Shown here piece after piece: positions 1-6,477 of a DNA stretch of 64,000 nucleotides. The first letter of the stretch is position 1, and each line of letters begins with the position of its first letter. The stretch comes from JAVBTT01 sp031556035 (GTDB taxonomy: Bacteria; Bacillota; Clostridia; Oscillospirales; UBA929), in the NCBI GenBank assembly GCA_031556035.1, contig JAVBTT010000004.1, forward strand, positions 1-64,000, read 5' to 3'. The notes beneath the pieces are model-generated. The model was not told the DNA's origin. It worked only from the letters and a program-made list of their open reading frames with translations, and made no database searches. A program made the position numbers and the translations under genes.

Positions 1-477
1 TAGCGATGAAGGAATTTCCGGTACCTCTGTAGAGCGGCGCAAAGGCTTTCAGCGCATGATCGAAGCCGCCAAACGCCACGAGGTTGACATGATCCTCTGC
101 AAGAGCATTAGCCGGTTTGGCAGAAACATCGTAGATGTCAGAAATAATCTTCGGATGCTTGGTGATCTCAGTCCGCCGGTTATGGTGGTTTTTGAGCAGG
201 AGGGCATCACATCCGACGGAAAAAACACGCTGCTCATCACGATTTTATCGGCGCTGGCTGAGCTTGAATCACAGCAGAAAACTCCCGCCGCGCTCAAAAC
301 CAAGATGATCGTGAAAAACATAAAAAACTTGCTGCTCAGTATGAAGAGTTGAAATTCCGGGAGATTGTCCGCACCCTAAAAATTAAGTGTGATTTCGACA
401 GCCCTCACGGTTACATCATAAAACGAAAGTCGAAAAAGCCTTTGATGTTTTTTCTGAAAATCAGTTTGTCCATATGA
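1..477 (+). pseudogene. Serine recombinase remnant, 5'-truncated by the window and frameshifted
   Basis: The frame entering at base 2 reads a resolvase/invertase catalytic-domain segment: DEGISGTS, then RRKGFQRMIEAA, then the hallmark KSISRFGRN and a stretch ending LAELESQQK. That frame is lost near 280-300. The other frame then continues as DDREKHKKLAAQYEELK and runs to a TGA at 475-477. The DNA-binding and coiled-coil middle of a large serine recombinase (several hundred residues) is missing, so this is an internally deleted, frameshifted relic. Such recombinases carry integrative elements. Here the relic lies about 100 bases from a tRNA-Leu gene, in AT-rich sequence unlike the rest of the window. 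The amino terminus lies outside the window. Confidence 0.75.
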
Positions 478-510
478 AATAAATGGATTGTCCGAAATTT
501 TCTGAAAATC

Positions 511-538
511 AAAAAAGCCCAGTATCACTGGACTTTTT
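511..538 (-). terminator. Rho-independent terminator of the tRNA-Leu gene
   Basis: Read on the minus strand, an 8-bp stem (AGTCCAGT / ACTGGGCT, one G-T pair) with a 3-base loop is followed by six T. It lies about 40 bases past the 3' end of the tRNA-Leu. Confidence 0.75.
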
Positions 539-576
539 GACCCATATTAGATTTTCTCCACTCTAAGATGGGGAAA

Positions 577-662
577 TGGTGCCGGTGAAGGGACTCGAAC
601 CCCCACCTAATCGCTTAGAGTGGATTTTGAATCCACCGCGTCTGCCATTCCGCCACACCGGC
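577..662 (-). tRNA. tRNA-Leu (anticodon CAA)
   Basis: The minus strand folds as a class II tRNA. The acceptor stem is GCCGGTG/CACCGGC, the D-arm contains TGGC...GGCAGA, the anticodon arm GTGGA-TTCAAAA-TCCAC gives CAA, there is a long variable arm, and the T-arm carries GGTTCGAGTCC. The discriminator is A and CCA is encoded. It reads UUG codons. A strong promoter lies just upstream and a terminator downstream, so it is a single-gene transcript. Confidence 0.95.
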
Positions 663-671
663 GCATACAGT

Positions 672-700
672 ATTATATGGGACATCCAAGAATTTGTAAA
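672..700 (-). promoter_or_regulatory. Sigma-A promoter of tRNA-Leu
   Basis: On the minus strand: -35 TTTACA, 17-base spacer, -10 TATAAT. The -10 box ends 9 bases before the tRNA 5' end. Confidence 0.8.
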
Positions 701-824
701 GCATTTTGTTTTGAACCGCAAAGCAAATTCCGGCCAGCGCCTTTACTCCTCTATCCATGGAGGGTCAAAGTAATTACTCAAGCTTTCCCTTAACCAATTA
801 GTACATCAGGGTTTAAACGGTATT

Positions 825-896
825 ATTGGTCCCACGATTAAACCTTGCCGCAATAGCTCCCCGACACTGGCGGCAAGGTTTAACTGGTACATCAAT
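825..896 (+). repeat. Nested-palindrome repeat, copy A (short form)
   Basis: The ends read ATTGGTCCCACGATTAAACC and, inverted, ATTGATGTACCAGTTAAACC, so the outer arms pair through TTAAACCTTGCCGC. Three longer copies (25992, 27568, 29123) and a terminal fragment (60647) share these ends. Copy A matches the copy at 27568 almost base for base but lacks its inner hairpin of about 40 bases. It ends 8 bases before the stop codon of the PH-like membrane-protein gene. Confidence 0.85.
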
Positions 897-903
897 AGAA
901 TAA

Positions 904-1308
904 TTATCCTCGCATTCTCCCCCTGTTTTTCAAATCCTTTATCAGCAAATCCGCGTTTATACTTGAAATGTCAAGCGTAAACAACCGCTTTCCCCCAAGA
1001 TACGCAATAACGACATTGCCCTTTGACACTACCTCTGTAATATCGATGATGCGCACCGTCTTCTTTCCGCCGAACACAGGAGTTATCAGCAGCTCACCGT
1101 TTTCCACCCTTATCCTCCATCTGAGGCAAACCAGCAGCATATACAGCGATATGAGCAGCAGCGCGGTCAACGCGGCGTATGTCCAAGGGCTAAACAGCCC
1201 TTCGGTGACAACCGGCATCGCCACCAGTACAGCAGCAAGAAACACTGAGCAGAACGCGCTTGTCACCAGTGTCGAAATTGAATAACGAACCACATAACCC
1301 TGTTCCAT
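904..1308 (-). CDS. Small membrane protein with PH-like C-terminal domain
   Basis: 134 residues. Two hydrophobic helices (about 10-33 and 42-62) are followed by a soluble, beta-rich region (about 66-134) with the pattern WRIRVENGELLITPVFGG, typical of bacterial PH-like or DUF6560-type domains that lie on the inner face of the membrane. No catalytic motif is visible. It starts 5 bases after the stop of the DUF1015 gene, so the two are probably co-transcribed. The ribosome-binding site is weak, which fits translational coupling. The function is unknown. The stop codon lies next to repeat copy A, which may end the transcript. Confidence 0.65.
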   Translation of the reverse strand: MEQGYVVRYSISTLVTSAFCSVFLAAVLVAMPVVTEGLFSPWTYAALTALLLISLYMLLVCLRWRIRVENGELLITPVFGGKKTVRIIDITEVVSKGNVVIAYLGGKRLFTLDISSINADLLIKDLKNRGRMRG

Positions 1309-1313
1309 GCGAT

Positions 1314-2558
1314 TCAGGTAAGCTTATGGACAAAAAGTCCGCTTCTAAGCTTAGGCTCGAACCACGTGGATTTCGGGGGCATAATCTTCCCCGCGTCCGC
1401 CACCCGGAAAAGCTCGTCCATTGAGGTCGGGTACATGGAGAAAGCCACGCCGTCCGCTCCGGCTCGGGCTTCAAGTTCACCGAGCCCGCGTATCCCCCCC
1501 ACAAAATCTATCCTGCCGTCGGTACGCGGATCGCCTATTCCAAGCACCGGTTCGAGAAGGGCGCTATGCAGCACGGACACGTCCAGACTGCTCACCGGAT
1601 CAGCTTCGTCAACCACCGCCGCTTTCGCAGTCAGCGCGTACCATCCGCCCCGGAGATACATTCCGAAGGTGTGCCGTACTTCGGGCTTATACCTCACACC
1701 GCTTGGACACGGCGCTATCTCGAAGCTTTTTGCCACCTTTTCAAGAAACGCCTCAGGTGACAGACCGCCCAGATCCCGGATCACCCTGTTGTAATCCATG
1801 ATTGTCAGCTCATTATCCGGAAATAGCACGGCAAGAAAGAAATTAAACTCCTCCTCCCCTGTGAAATCGGGACTCTGTTCGCGGCGCATGAGCGCAACCC
1901 TGGCAGCGGAGGCGGCGCGGTGATGCCCGTCCGCGATGTAAAGTGCGGGCACGGCCGCGAAGGAGCGCTTGATCGAGGCAATGACAGCTGCGTCGTCAAT
2001 ACGCCAGGCGGCATGGGTGATGCCGTCGTCGGACGTGAAATCATACTCAGGCTCATGGAGGGATATCCAGCCGTTTATAGCCGAGTCTATGCCCGCGCAG
2101 GGACGATAGGCTGTGAATATCGGGCCGGTGTTGGCGTTGCAGGCATCCACGTGCCGGGTTCTGTCGGCTTCCTTATCCTCTCTGGTGAGCTCATGCCTCT
2201 TGATGACGCCCTCCAGGTATTCGTCGATGGATAGGCAGGCCACAAGCCCGGTTTGAGTTCGTCCTCCCATTGTCTGCCTGTATATGTACAGGCAGGGAGA
2301 TGGGTCATGCGCGGCTATACCGTCGCGTTCAAGACGATCAAGGTTTTCCCTGGCTTTGGCGTACACACCGGGGGCATACGGGTCGGCGTCTGGGGTGAGG
2401 TCTATTTCGGCCTTGTCAACATGTAAAAATGACAAGGTATTGCCCTCTGCCATAGCACGCGCCTCCTCGGAACTCAGCACGTCATATGGTGGAGCAGCCA
2501 CCTCGGGCGCGTATTGAGACAGGGGTCGCAGGGCTTTAAAAGCTTTGACGGTTGCCAT
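1314..2558 (-). CDS. DUF1015 family protein
   Basis: 414 residues, cytoplasmic, with no membrane segment. The amino terminus (VKAFKALRPLSQYAPEVAAP followed by PYDVLSSEEAR) and the central segment ALYIADGHHRAASAARVAL are hallmarks of the DUF1015 family, whose usual length is about 400-430 residues, so it looks complete. In clostridia this gene often sits near serine-biosynthesis dehydrogenase genes and has been named on that basis, but no such neighbour is present here and the biochemical role is unknown to me. The ATG at 2558 is preceded by GAGAGGAATG, a reasonable ribosome-binding site. First gene of a two-gene operon with the PH-like membrane protein. Confidence 0.85.
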   Translation of the reverse strand: MATVKAFKALRPLSQYAPEVAAPPYDVLSSEEARAMAEGNTLSFLHVDKAEIDLTPDADPYAPGVYAKARENLDRLERDGIAAHDPSPCLYIYRQTMGGRTQTGLVACLSIDEYLEGVIKRHELTREDKEADRTRHVDACNANTGPIFTAYRPCAGIDSAINGWISLHEPEYDFTSDDGITHAAWRIDDAAVIASIKRSFAAVPALYIADGHHRAASAARVALMRREQSPDFTGEEEFNFFLAVLFPDNELTIMDYNRVIRDLGGLSPEAFLEKVAKSFEIAPCPSGVRYKPEVRHTFGMYLRGGWYALTAKAAVVDEADPVSSLDVSVLHSALLEPVLGIGDPRTDGRIDFVGGIRGLGELEARAGADGVAFSMYPTSMDELFRVADAGKIMPPKSTWFEPKLRSGLFVHKLT

Positions 2559-2624
2559 ATATTCTCATTCCTCTCTATGAAGGGTAGAAAAATCACGGAA
2601 GCGCCCGGCTGCCGCTCTTCGAGA

Positions 2625-2673
2625 TCAAACAACAAATCCGAACACGCCCAAACTTAAGGGGCGGTTCGGATTT
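2625..2673 (-). terminator. Rho-independent terminator of tRNA-Tyr
   Basis: On the minus strand an AATCCGAAC-CGCCC stem pairs with GGGCG-GTTCGGATT across a 9-base loop, with one bulged T, and is followed by TGTTGTTT. It lies directly after the tRNA-Tyr 3' end. Confidence 0.8.
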
Positions 2674-2681
2674 GAGCATCT

Positions 2682-2766
2682 TGGTGGGGGAAGGTGGATT
2701 CGAACCACCGAAGTCACTGACAACAGATTTACAGTCTGCCCCCTTTGGCCACTCGGGAATTCCCCC
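2682..2766 (-). tRNA. tRNA-Tyr (anticodon GTA)
   Basis: The minus strand folds as a class II tRNA. The acceptor is GGGGGAA paired with TTCCCCC, the anticodon arm CAGA-CTGTAAA-TCTG gives GTA, there is a long variable arm, and the T-arm contains GGTTCGAATCC. CCA is encoded. The promoter is at 2780-2808 and the terminator at 2625-2673. Confidence 0.95.
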
Positions 2767-2779
2767 AAAGAGCTTATTT

Positions 2780-2808
2780 AGAATAGCAGATACCGCAAGG
2801 CTTGTCAA
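2780..2808 (-). promoter_or_regulatory. Sigma-A promoter of tRNA-Tyr
   Basis: On the minus strand: TTGACA, 17-base spacer, TATTCT. The -35 box sits inside a perfect 13-bp-arm palindrome at 2792-2818. Confidence 0.8.
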
Positions 2809-2945
2809 GCCTTGCGGTAAAAAATCTTTTGTTCTTATAGCGAATTACTGTTGGAGAATTTCCCTTCCGTGTCATAGAATGGATCGGATTTATCTGATCG
2901 CAGCACATTTGCACAACGGTCAGGGCAACGGAAAGGAAGGTCATT

Positions 2946-3284
2946 ATGGCAATGAGAATCGCGATATCGTTACAGGAGCACATGCTGAATCTTTTTGAGG
3001 GAAACAACCTGATAAGCTCCTATCCAGTAGGGCTCGGAAAACCACAGACGCCCACTCCGGCGGGAGAGTATGTGATAATCAACAAACAGCCCAATCCCGG
3101 AGGGCCGTACGGGGCGTTCTGGATGGGCCTGTCAAGGCCGCATTACGGCATACACGGGACAAACAGTCCAGAGTCAATCGGCAAAAATGAATCCGAAGGC
3201 TGCGTGCGCATGTATAACCGCGATGTTCTTGAACTTGCGTCAAAAGTGCCGGTGGGAACTCCGGTGTCCATAACTACGCACTGA
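2946..3284 (+). CDS. L,D-transpeptidase (YkuD domain), small form
   Basis: 112 residues, essentially a single YkuD catalytic domain. The family motif is present: HYGIHGTN with His70, then SEGCVRM with the catalytic Cys86. L,D-transpeptidases form 3-3 peptide cross-links or attach proteins to peptidoglycan. Here the usual His before Gly-Cys is Glu, a variant I believe occurs in active members. There is no signal peptide, lipobox or transmembrane segment, so how it would reach the wall is unclear; it may act inside the developing spore or be exported by another route. The ATG follows GGAAAGGAAGG, a strong ribosome-binding site. Single-gene unit. Confidence 0.85.
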   Translation: MAMRIAISLQEHMLNLFEGNNLISSYPVGLGKPQTPTPAGEYVIINKQPNPGGPYGAFWMGLSRPHYGIHGTNSPESIGKNESEGCVRMYNRDVLELASKVPVGTPVSITTH

Positions 3285-3300
3285 AAGGCCGCAAAACCAA

Positions 3301-3912
3301 TTATGAAATAAGGTTTGTAACAATCCCGTCAAGTATCTTTTTTGCAGCGAGGCTGACCTTTGCCCTCAAATACAGGGCGCGAAGAAGCAATATAGCGTCG
3401 TCCTCGCCAATTTCGGAAGCAGTCTGAGGAAGCGGAGCTTCCGCAGCCGGAGGAACATCCGCGCACCCCGCAGGATACTCCGCAACTGCTGCGACCTCCT
3501 CCGCACTTGCGTCTCCCCTTAAGAAACGGGCCCTTTTTGGCTTCGTCGCTGGCTCCTCAGGTAACTGCGAGCGCACCAGCTTTTCATAGCCCAGGCCAAG
3601 CAGAAAGTTTCTTGCCAAGTCATAAGAATACACGCCTGGCTCATCCGTATCGCCAGTGATATAAAACGGACTGACATTGAAGGCCTGAGACGCGGCAATG
3701 ACTATTTTTGCAGATATTGCGCCAGTACCGTATATTCGGTATATTGTGGCGCGCACAACGTCGGCGTCCTCAAGGACTTTGGACTTTTGCGCTCTGGACG
3801 CGTCCCTCCAGAGCTGCTGGAATCTGAGCTTGGTCTTCTCTCCGTCCCGGCTCACATTGGATTTTTTAAGTTTTTGTATAAACTCAATGCCGATTTCATA
3901 CATTATTGTCAC
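3301..3912 (-). CDS. Putative HTH DNA-binding protein of unknown role
   Basis: 203 residues. Residues about 45-95 (VRATIYRIYGTGAISAKIVI, then ASQAFNVSPFYITGDTDE) resemble a Cro/CI-type helix-turn-helix, including the typical tail where helix 4 is followed by a Pro-Phe-Tyr turn. A charged N-terminal helix precedes it. The centre (120-165) is rich in Ala, Pro and Glu and looks disordered, and a short helical C-terminus follows. I do not recognise a specific family. It converges on the L,D-transpeptidase gene and has its own AT-rich upstream region. It could be a local transcription regulator. Confidence 0.55.
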   Translation of the reverse strand: MTIMYEIGIEFIQKLKKSNVSRDGEKTKLRFQQLWRDASRAQKSKVLEDADVVRATIYRIYGTGAISAKIVIAASQAFNVSPFYITGDTDEPGVYSYDLARNFLLGLGYEKLVRSQLPEEPATKPKRARFLRGDASAEEVAAVAEYPAGCADVPPAAEAPLPQTASEIGEDDAILLLRALYLRAKVSLAAKKILDGIVTNLIS

Positions 3913-4043
3913 TCATCCTTCCACAAAATACAAGCAAATCAAACCAAACGTATAGCATTTATGTCCTTTATAATAGCAATTTATATATCACATGTCAAAT
4001 ATTTTTTGAGCTTATCGTTCCATTCGACACAAAACAACACATT

Positions 4044-4085
4044 AAGCCTGTGTTTCCTAACCTTTAGGCTGGAAAACACAGGCTT
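4044..4085 (-). terminator. Hairpin downstream of the first DUF4097 operon
   Basis: AAGCCTGTGTTT(T)CC is inverted as GGAAAACACAGGCTT around a 13-base loop. It lies 18 bases past the stop of the DUF4097 gene in the operon's direction. The following sequence is only moderately T-rich, so it is terminator-like rather than canonical. Confidence 0.55.
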
Positions 4086-4102
4086 GGAACTCAAGGATGC
4101 TG

Positions 4103-5179
4103 TTATTTTGTGTAAATCGAAACCCCTCCGGACACCGAACCAGCGAAAACCTCAATATTTCCGCTCCCAACCCGGCTGCCGTCCCGATAGCGGATGTCGT
4201 TGAGTAAAAGCCGACTGCTCACGCTCTCAAAATCAAAGGTGTAGTCGCTTTCGGCTCCCGGCAGCTCCAGGTCTATTCCTCCGGACACCGTTTCGACGAT
4301 CAGCTTGGCAAAGGCTGTCCCCATGGTTTTTATCCCTCCGCTTACGCTATCCAGCCGGGCCTCGCCAAGCGAGCCCCCCTCGGTTTTCAGAGCGCCGCTG
4401 ACAAGGGAAAGCCGAGTTGACTGAAAGCCGCAGTCCCTCACGGTGACGCCGCCGCTCACGTTTTCCGCGTCGACCCTTCCGGCTTCGAGGCCGTCAAGCA
4501 GGATGGCACCGCTGACTGATTCTATGTTTAAGTCGGGCAGCGCGCCGGCGGGAAGCACCAGTATTATTTTCGCCTCTTCGCCGATCAGCTTATTGGATTC
4601 GCTCCAAAATCCGCCCGATATATTTGTCTTTGAGTCATTGACTGCTACCGTGAGCCGACCGTCCCTCTCCTCAAAGCTTGAAAACTCGCCCTCAAAGCGC
4701 TCAAACAGCGTAACCGAGCCCTCTCCCGCGCCCTGAGTTATCTCAATTTCGCGTGCAACCGCGCTCAGAGTGACGCTGTCAAGGCTGTCAAGCTCCAGTG
4801 TGCGCCTCTTTGGGACTCCGTAGTAATCAGGGTTCAGAGAGCCAAAGCTCCACTCTCCCCTGTTCCACGCGCCGCCCGACCTGCCGGAGCCTCCGTACTG
4901 TCTGCCGTTGATTGTGACCCCCGAACCGTCGACGTTGACGCTGAACGGGCCTATATTCACACTCACCCTGTCCTCTTCGCCGTCGACGTCCACAAGCACC
5001 GGGCCCGCGTCGACCCGTACCCCGTCGCTTCCCACATTCACCCCTCCAATGCCACGCGCTATCTGGACGGGCGATATGCCGTTAGCCCGGGCGTAGTAAT
5101 GCGCCCCGATGAGTATTCCGCCTCCGGCCAGCGCAAGGGTCAGCGCGATGACCAGTATAACGATTGTCGCCGTTTTCAT
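4103..5179 (-). CDS. DUF4097 beta-solenoid protein, PadR module 1
   Basis: 358 residues. An N-terminal transmembrane helix (about 5-27) acts as signal or anchor. A Gly/Asp/Val-rich linker carries repeated VDV(D/G)G motifs (about 40-95). The C-terminal half has short repeating beta-strand units such as ESVSGAILLDG and DSVSGGIKTMG, about 18-20 residues each, the signature of the DUF4097/adhesin-like solenoid. It is predicted to be extracytoplasmic. Its start overlaps the stop of the DUF1700 gene by 4 bases (ATGA), so it is translationally coupled. A paralogue with the same gene order lies at 52247. Molecular role unknown; the operon architecture suggests cell-envelope stress control. Confidence 0.8.
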   Translation of the reverse strand: MKTATIVILVIALTLALAGGGILIGAHYYARANGISPVQIARGIGGVNVGSDGVRVDAGPVLVDVDGEEDRVSVNIGPFSVNVDGSGVTINGRQYGGSGRSGGAWNRGEWSFGSLNPDYYGVPKRRTLELDSLDSVTLSAVAREIEITQGAGEGSVTLFERFEGEFSSFEERDGRLTVAVNDSKTNISGGFWSESNKLIGEEAKIILVLPAGALPDLNIESVSGAILLDGLEAGRVDAENVSGGVTVRDCGFQSTRLSLVSGALKTEGGSLGEARLDSVSGGIKTMGTAFAKLIVETVSGGIDLELPGAESDYTFDFESVSSRLLLNDIRYRDGSRVGSGNIEVFAGSVSGGVSIYTK

Positions 5180-5802
5180 GGCTGTGTTCCTCCCTGAACC
5201 GCAATTTGTTTTCCGCTTTTACCGGAGACCCTGGAATGCACTCCTCGGAAAGCCCTCGCGCACAGCCTGAACATAAGGCGAATAATGGCGGCGCAGCCGA
5301 TGCCCATCAGAAGCCCCAGTCCGGTCAGCAGCAGCCCGCCCCCGAGCATCCACAGGCCAACCACCGGGACGCTGACCACGGTCGGGACTCCGGAAATCAC
5401 AAGCGCGACGCCCGTCACCAACATCGCCAGCACGACGCATGCGAGCGCCAGGGCGACCGCGAATATCGCGGCGACTATCCCGAACAGCGCTCCCGCGAAA
5501 CCGAGCGCGACCGGCAGGGCTATCGGGGCGGCGAAAACGGCTATTACTACGATAAGTACTATCTGGCCCATCGATTTCGGCCCGGGGCTGCTCTGGGCCC
5601 TGCCGAAAGCGAACTCCGCCCGAACCCTGCCGGCGATCTCCTCCGGCGAGTCAAGCCCGGAGGCGGTCTCCTCCTCGCTCTTGCCGGCCTCCGCTGCGTC
5701 GTCCCAGTATTCGTTGTAGTGTTCGTTGACGCGGTTTATTTCCGTGACCGGAAAGCCGCTCATTGCCGCGTTAAGACGGCTGAAAAACTCTGCTCTGTTC
5801 AA
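5176..5802 (-). CDS. DUF1700 family membrane protein
   Basis: 208 residues. The soluble N-terminal region (about 1-65) has the pattern MNRAEFFSRLNAAMSGFP, then EINRVNEHYNEYWDDA, then a Glu-rich helix, typical of the DUF1700 / permease-prefix fold found next to PadR regulators. About four hydrophobic helices follow (78-185). It overlaps the PadR gene by 4 bases upstream and the DUF4097 gene by 4 bases downstream, giving a tightly coupled three-gene operon. The family may couple the membrane to the cognate regulator, but no biochemical activity is established to my knowledge. Confidence 0.8.
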   Translation of the reverse strand: MNRAEFFSRLNAAMSGFPVTEINRVNEHYNEYWDDAAEAGKSEEETASGLDSPEEIAGRVRAEFAFGRAQSSPGPKSMGQIVLIVVIAVFAAPIALPVALGFAGALFGIVAAIFAVALALACVVLAMLVTGVALVISGVPTVVSVPVVGLWMLGGGLLLTGLGLLMGIGCAAIIRLMFRLCARAFRGVHSRVSGKSGKQIAVQGGTQP

Positions 5803-6116
5803 GCGCTCTCACCTGCCTCCAAAATATAATCGACTACCTTTTTCACCTCGGACCACTGACCCCTGAATTCCTCCAGCCGCCTCCTGCCGTGGTCGGTTAT
5901 CCGGTAATATTTGCGAAGGCGGCCATTGTGCTCCTGATTATACGGAGACAGGCAGCCCTGCTGCTCCATGCGCCTGAGTATCGGGTAGAGCGTGGATTCC
6001 GAGATCTCGACAACCGACATGGCGTCCTGCGCGATTTTGTAGCCATATGAGTCTCCCCGGTCCAGCACCGACAGCAGGCAGGCGTCTAGCAGCCCCCGTT
6101 TTAGCTGAGCGTCCAT
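5799..6116 (-). CDS. PadR family transcriptional regulator, module 1
   Basis: 105 residues from the ATG at 6116, which follows AGGGGGT at good spacing. An in-frame upstream ATG at 6152 would lie inside the promoter/operator and is rejected. The winged helix shows the PadR pattern: LLDACLLSVL, DSYGYKIAQ, STLYPILRRMEQQG and KYYRITDHGRRRL, with a short C-terminal dimerisation helix. PadR proteins are dimeric repressors of adjacent operons. The promoter of this operon lies within a long perfect palindrome (6122-6176), so autoregulation is very likely. A second PadR gene (54230) controls the paralogous module. Confidence 0.88.
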   Translation of the reverse strand: MDAQLKRGLLDACLLSVLDRGDSYGYKIAQDAMSVVEISESTLYPILRRMEQQGCLSPYNQEHNGRLRKYYRITDHGRRRLEEFRGQWSEVKKVVDYILEAGESA

Positions 6117-6121
6117 AAACA

Positions 6122-6176
6122 ATACCCCCTGACACAATATACTATATACCACATAGTATATTGTGTCAAGGGGTAT
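6122..6176 (-). promoter_or_regulatory. PadR operator palindrome with embedded sigma-A promoter
   Basis: Arms of 24 bases (one mismatch) begin ATACCCC and TGACACAATATACTAT and are inverted around a 7-base centre. On the minus strand TTGACA (6164-6169), a 17-base spacer and TATAGT (6141-6146) fall wholly inside the palindrome, so a bound dimer would block RNA polymerase. The half-site core CAATATACT also occurs twice upstream of the second PadR module at 54639-54665. Confidence 0.8.
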
Positions 6177-6279
6177 CTGAACTTTTTATGCAGTTGTATT
6201 GTGCGTATTGACACAAGCGTTCAGGGACAATCTGTTTTGTGAAATATTGCTCATATTGCTAAATATATTGCTTTATGAC

Positions 6280-6307
6280 TTGTGCATATTCCGTATTTAA
6301 ATATAAT
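6280..6307 (+). promoter_or_regulatory. Probable promoter of the GH101 gene
   Basis: TTGTGC, 16-base spacer, TATAAT, 170 bases before the chosen start. Just upstream the hexamer ATTGCT occurs three times (6245-6271), a possible regulator site. The region 6177-6477 contains no other gene I can support. Confidence 0.5.
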
Positions 6308-6477
6308 GGGAGAAGATCAATTGTGAGTTGTGTTGTAAGATTTTTTATTTGCATATCGATTTTTGGATAAATTCAACGTTGGGAAGGAGGTCGCATTCTG
6401 AGGACAGTAATTACCAGTCTGTCCGCCGGGGGTCGTTTCAGCGCAGCTTAATTCAGAAGAGAGGAAGGAAGAAATTG

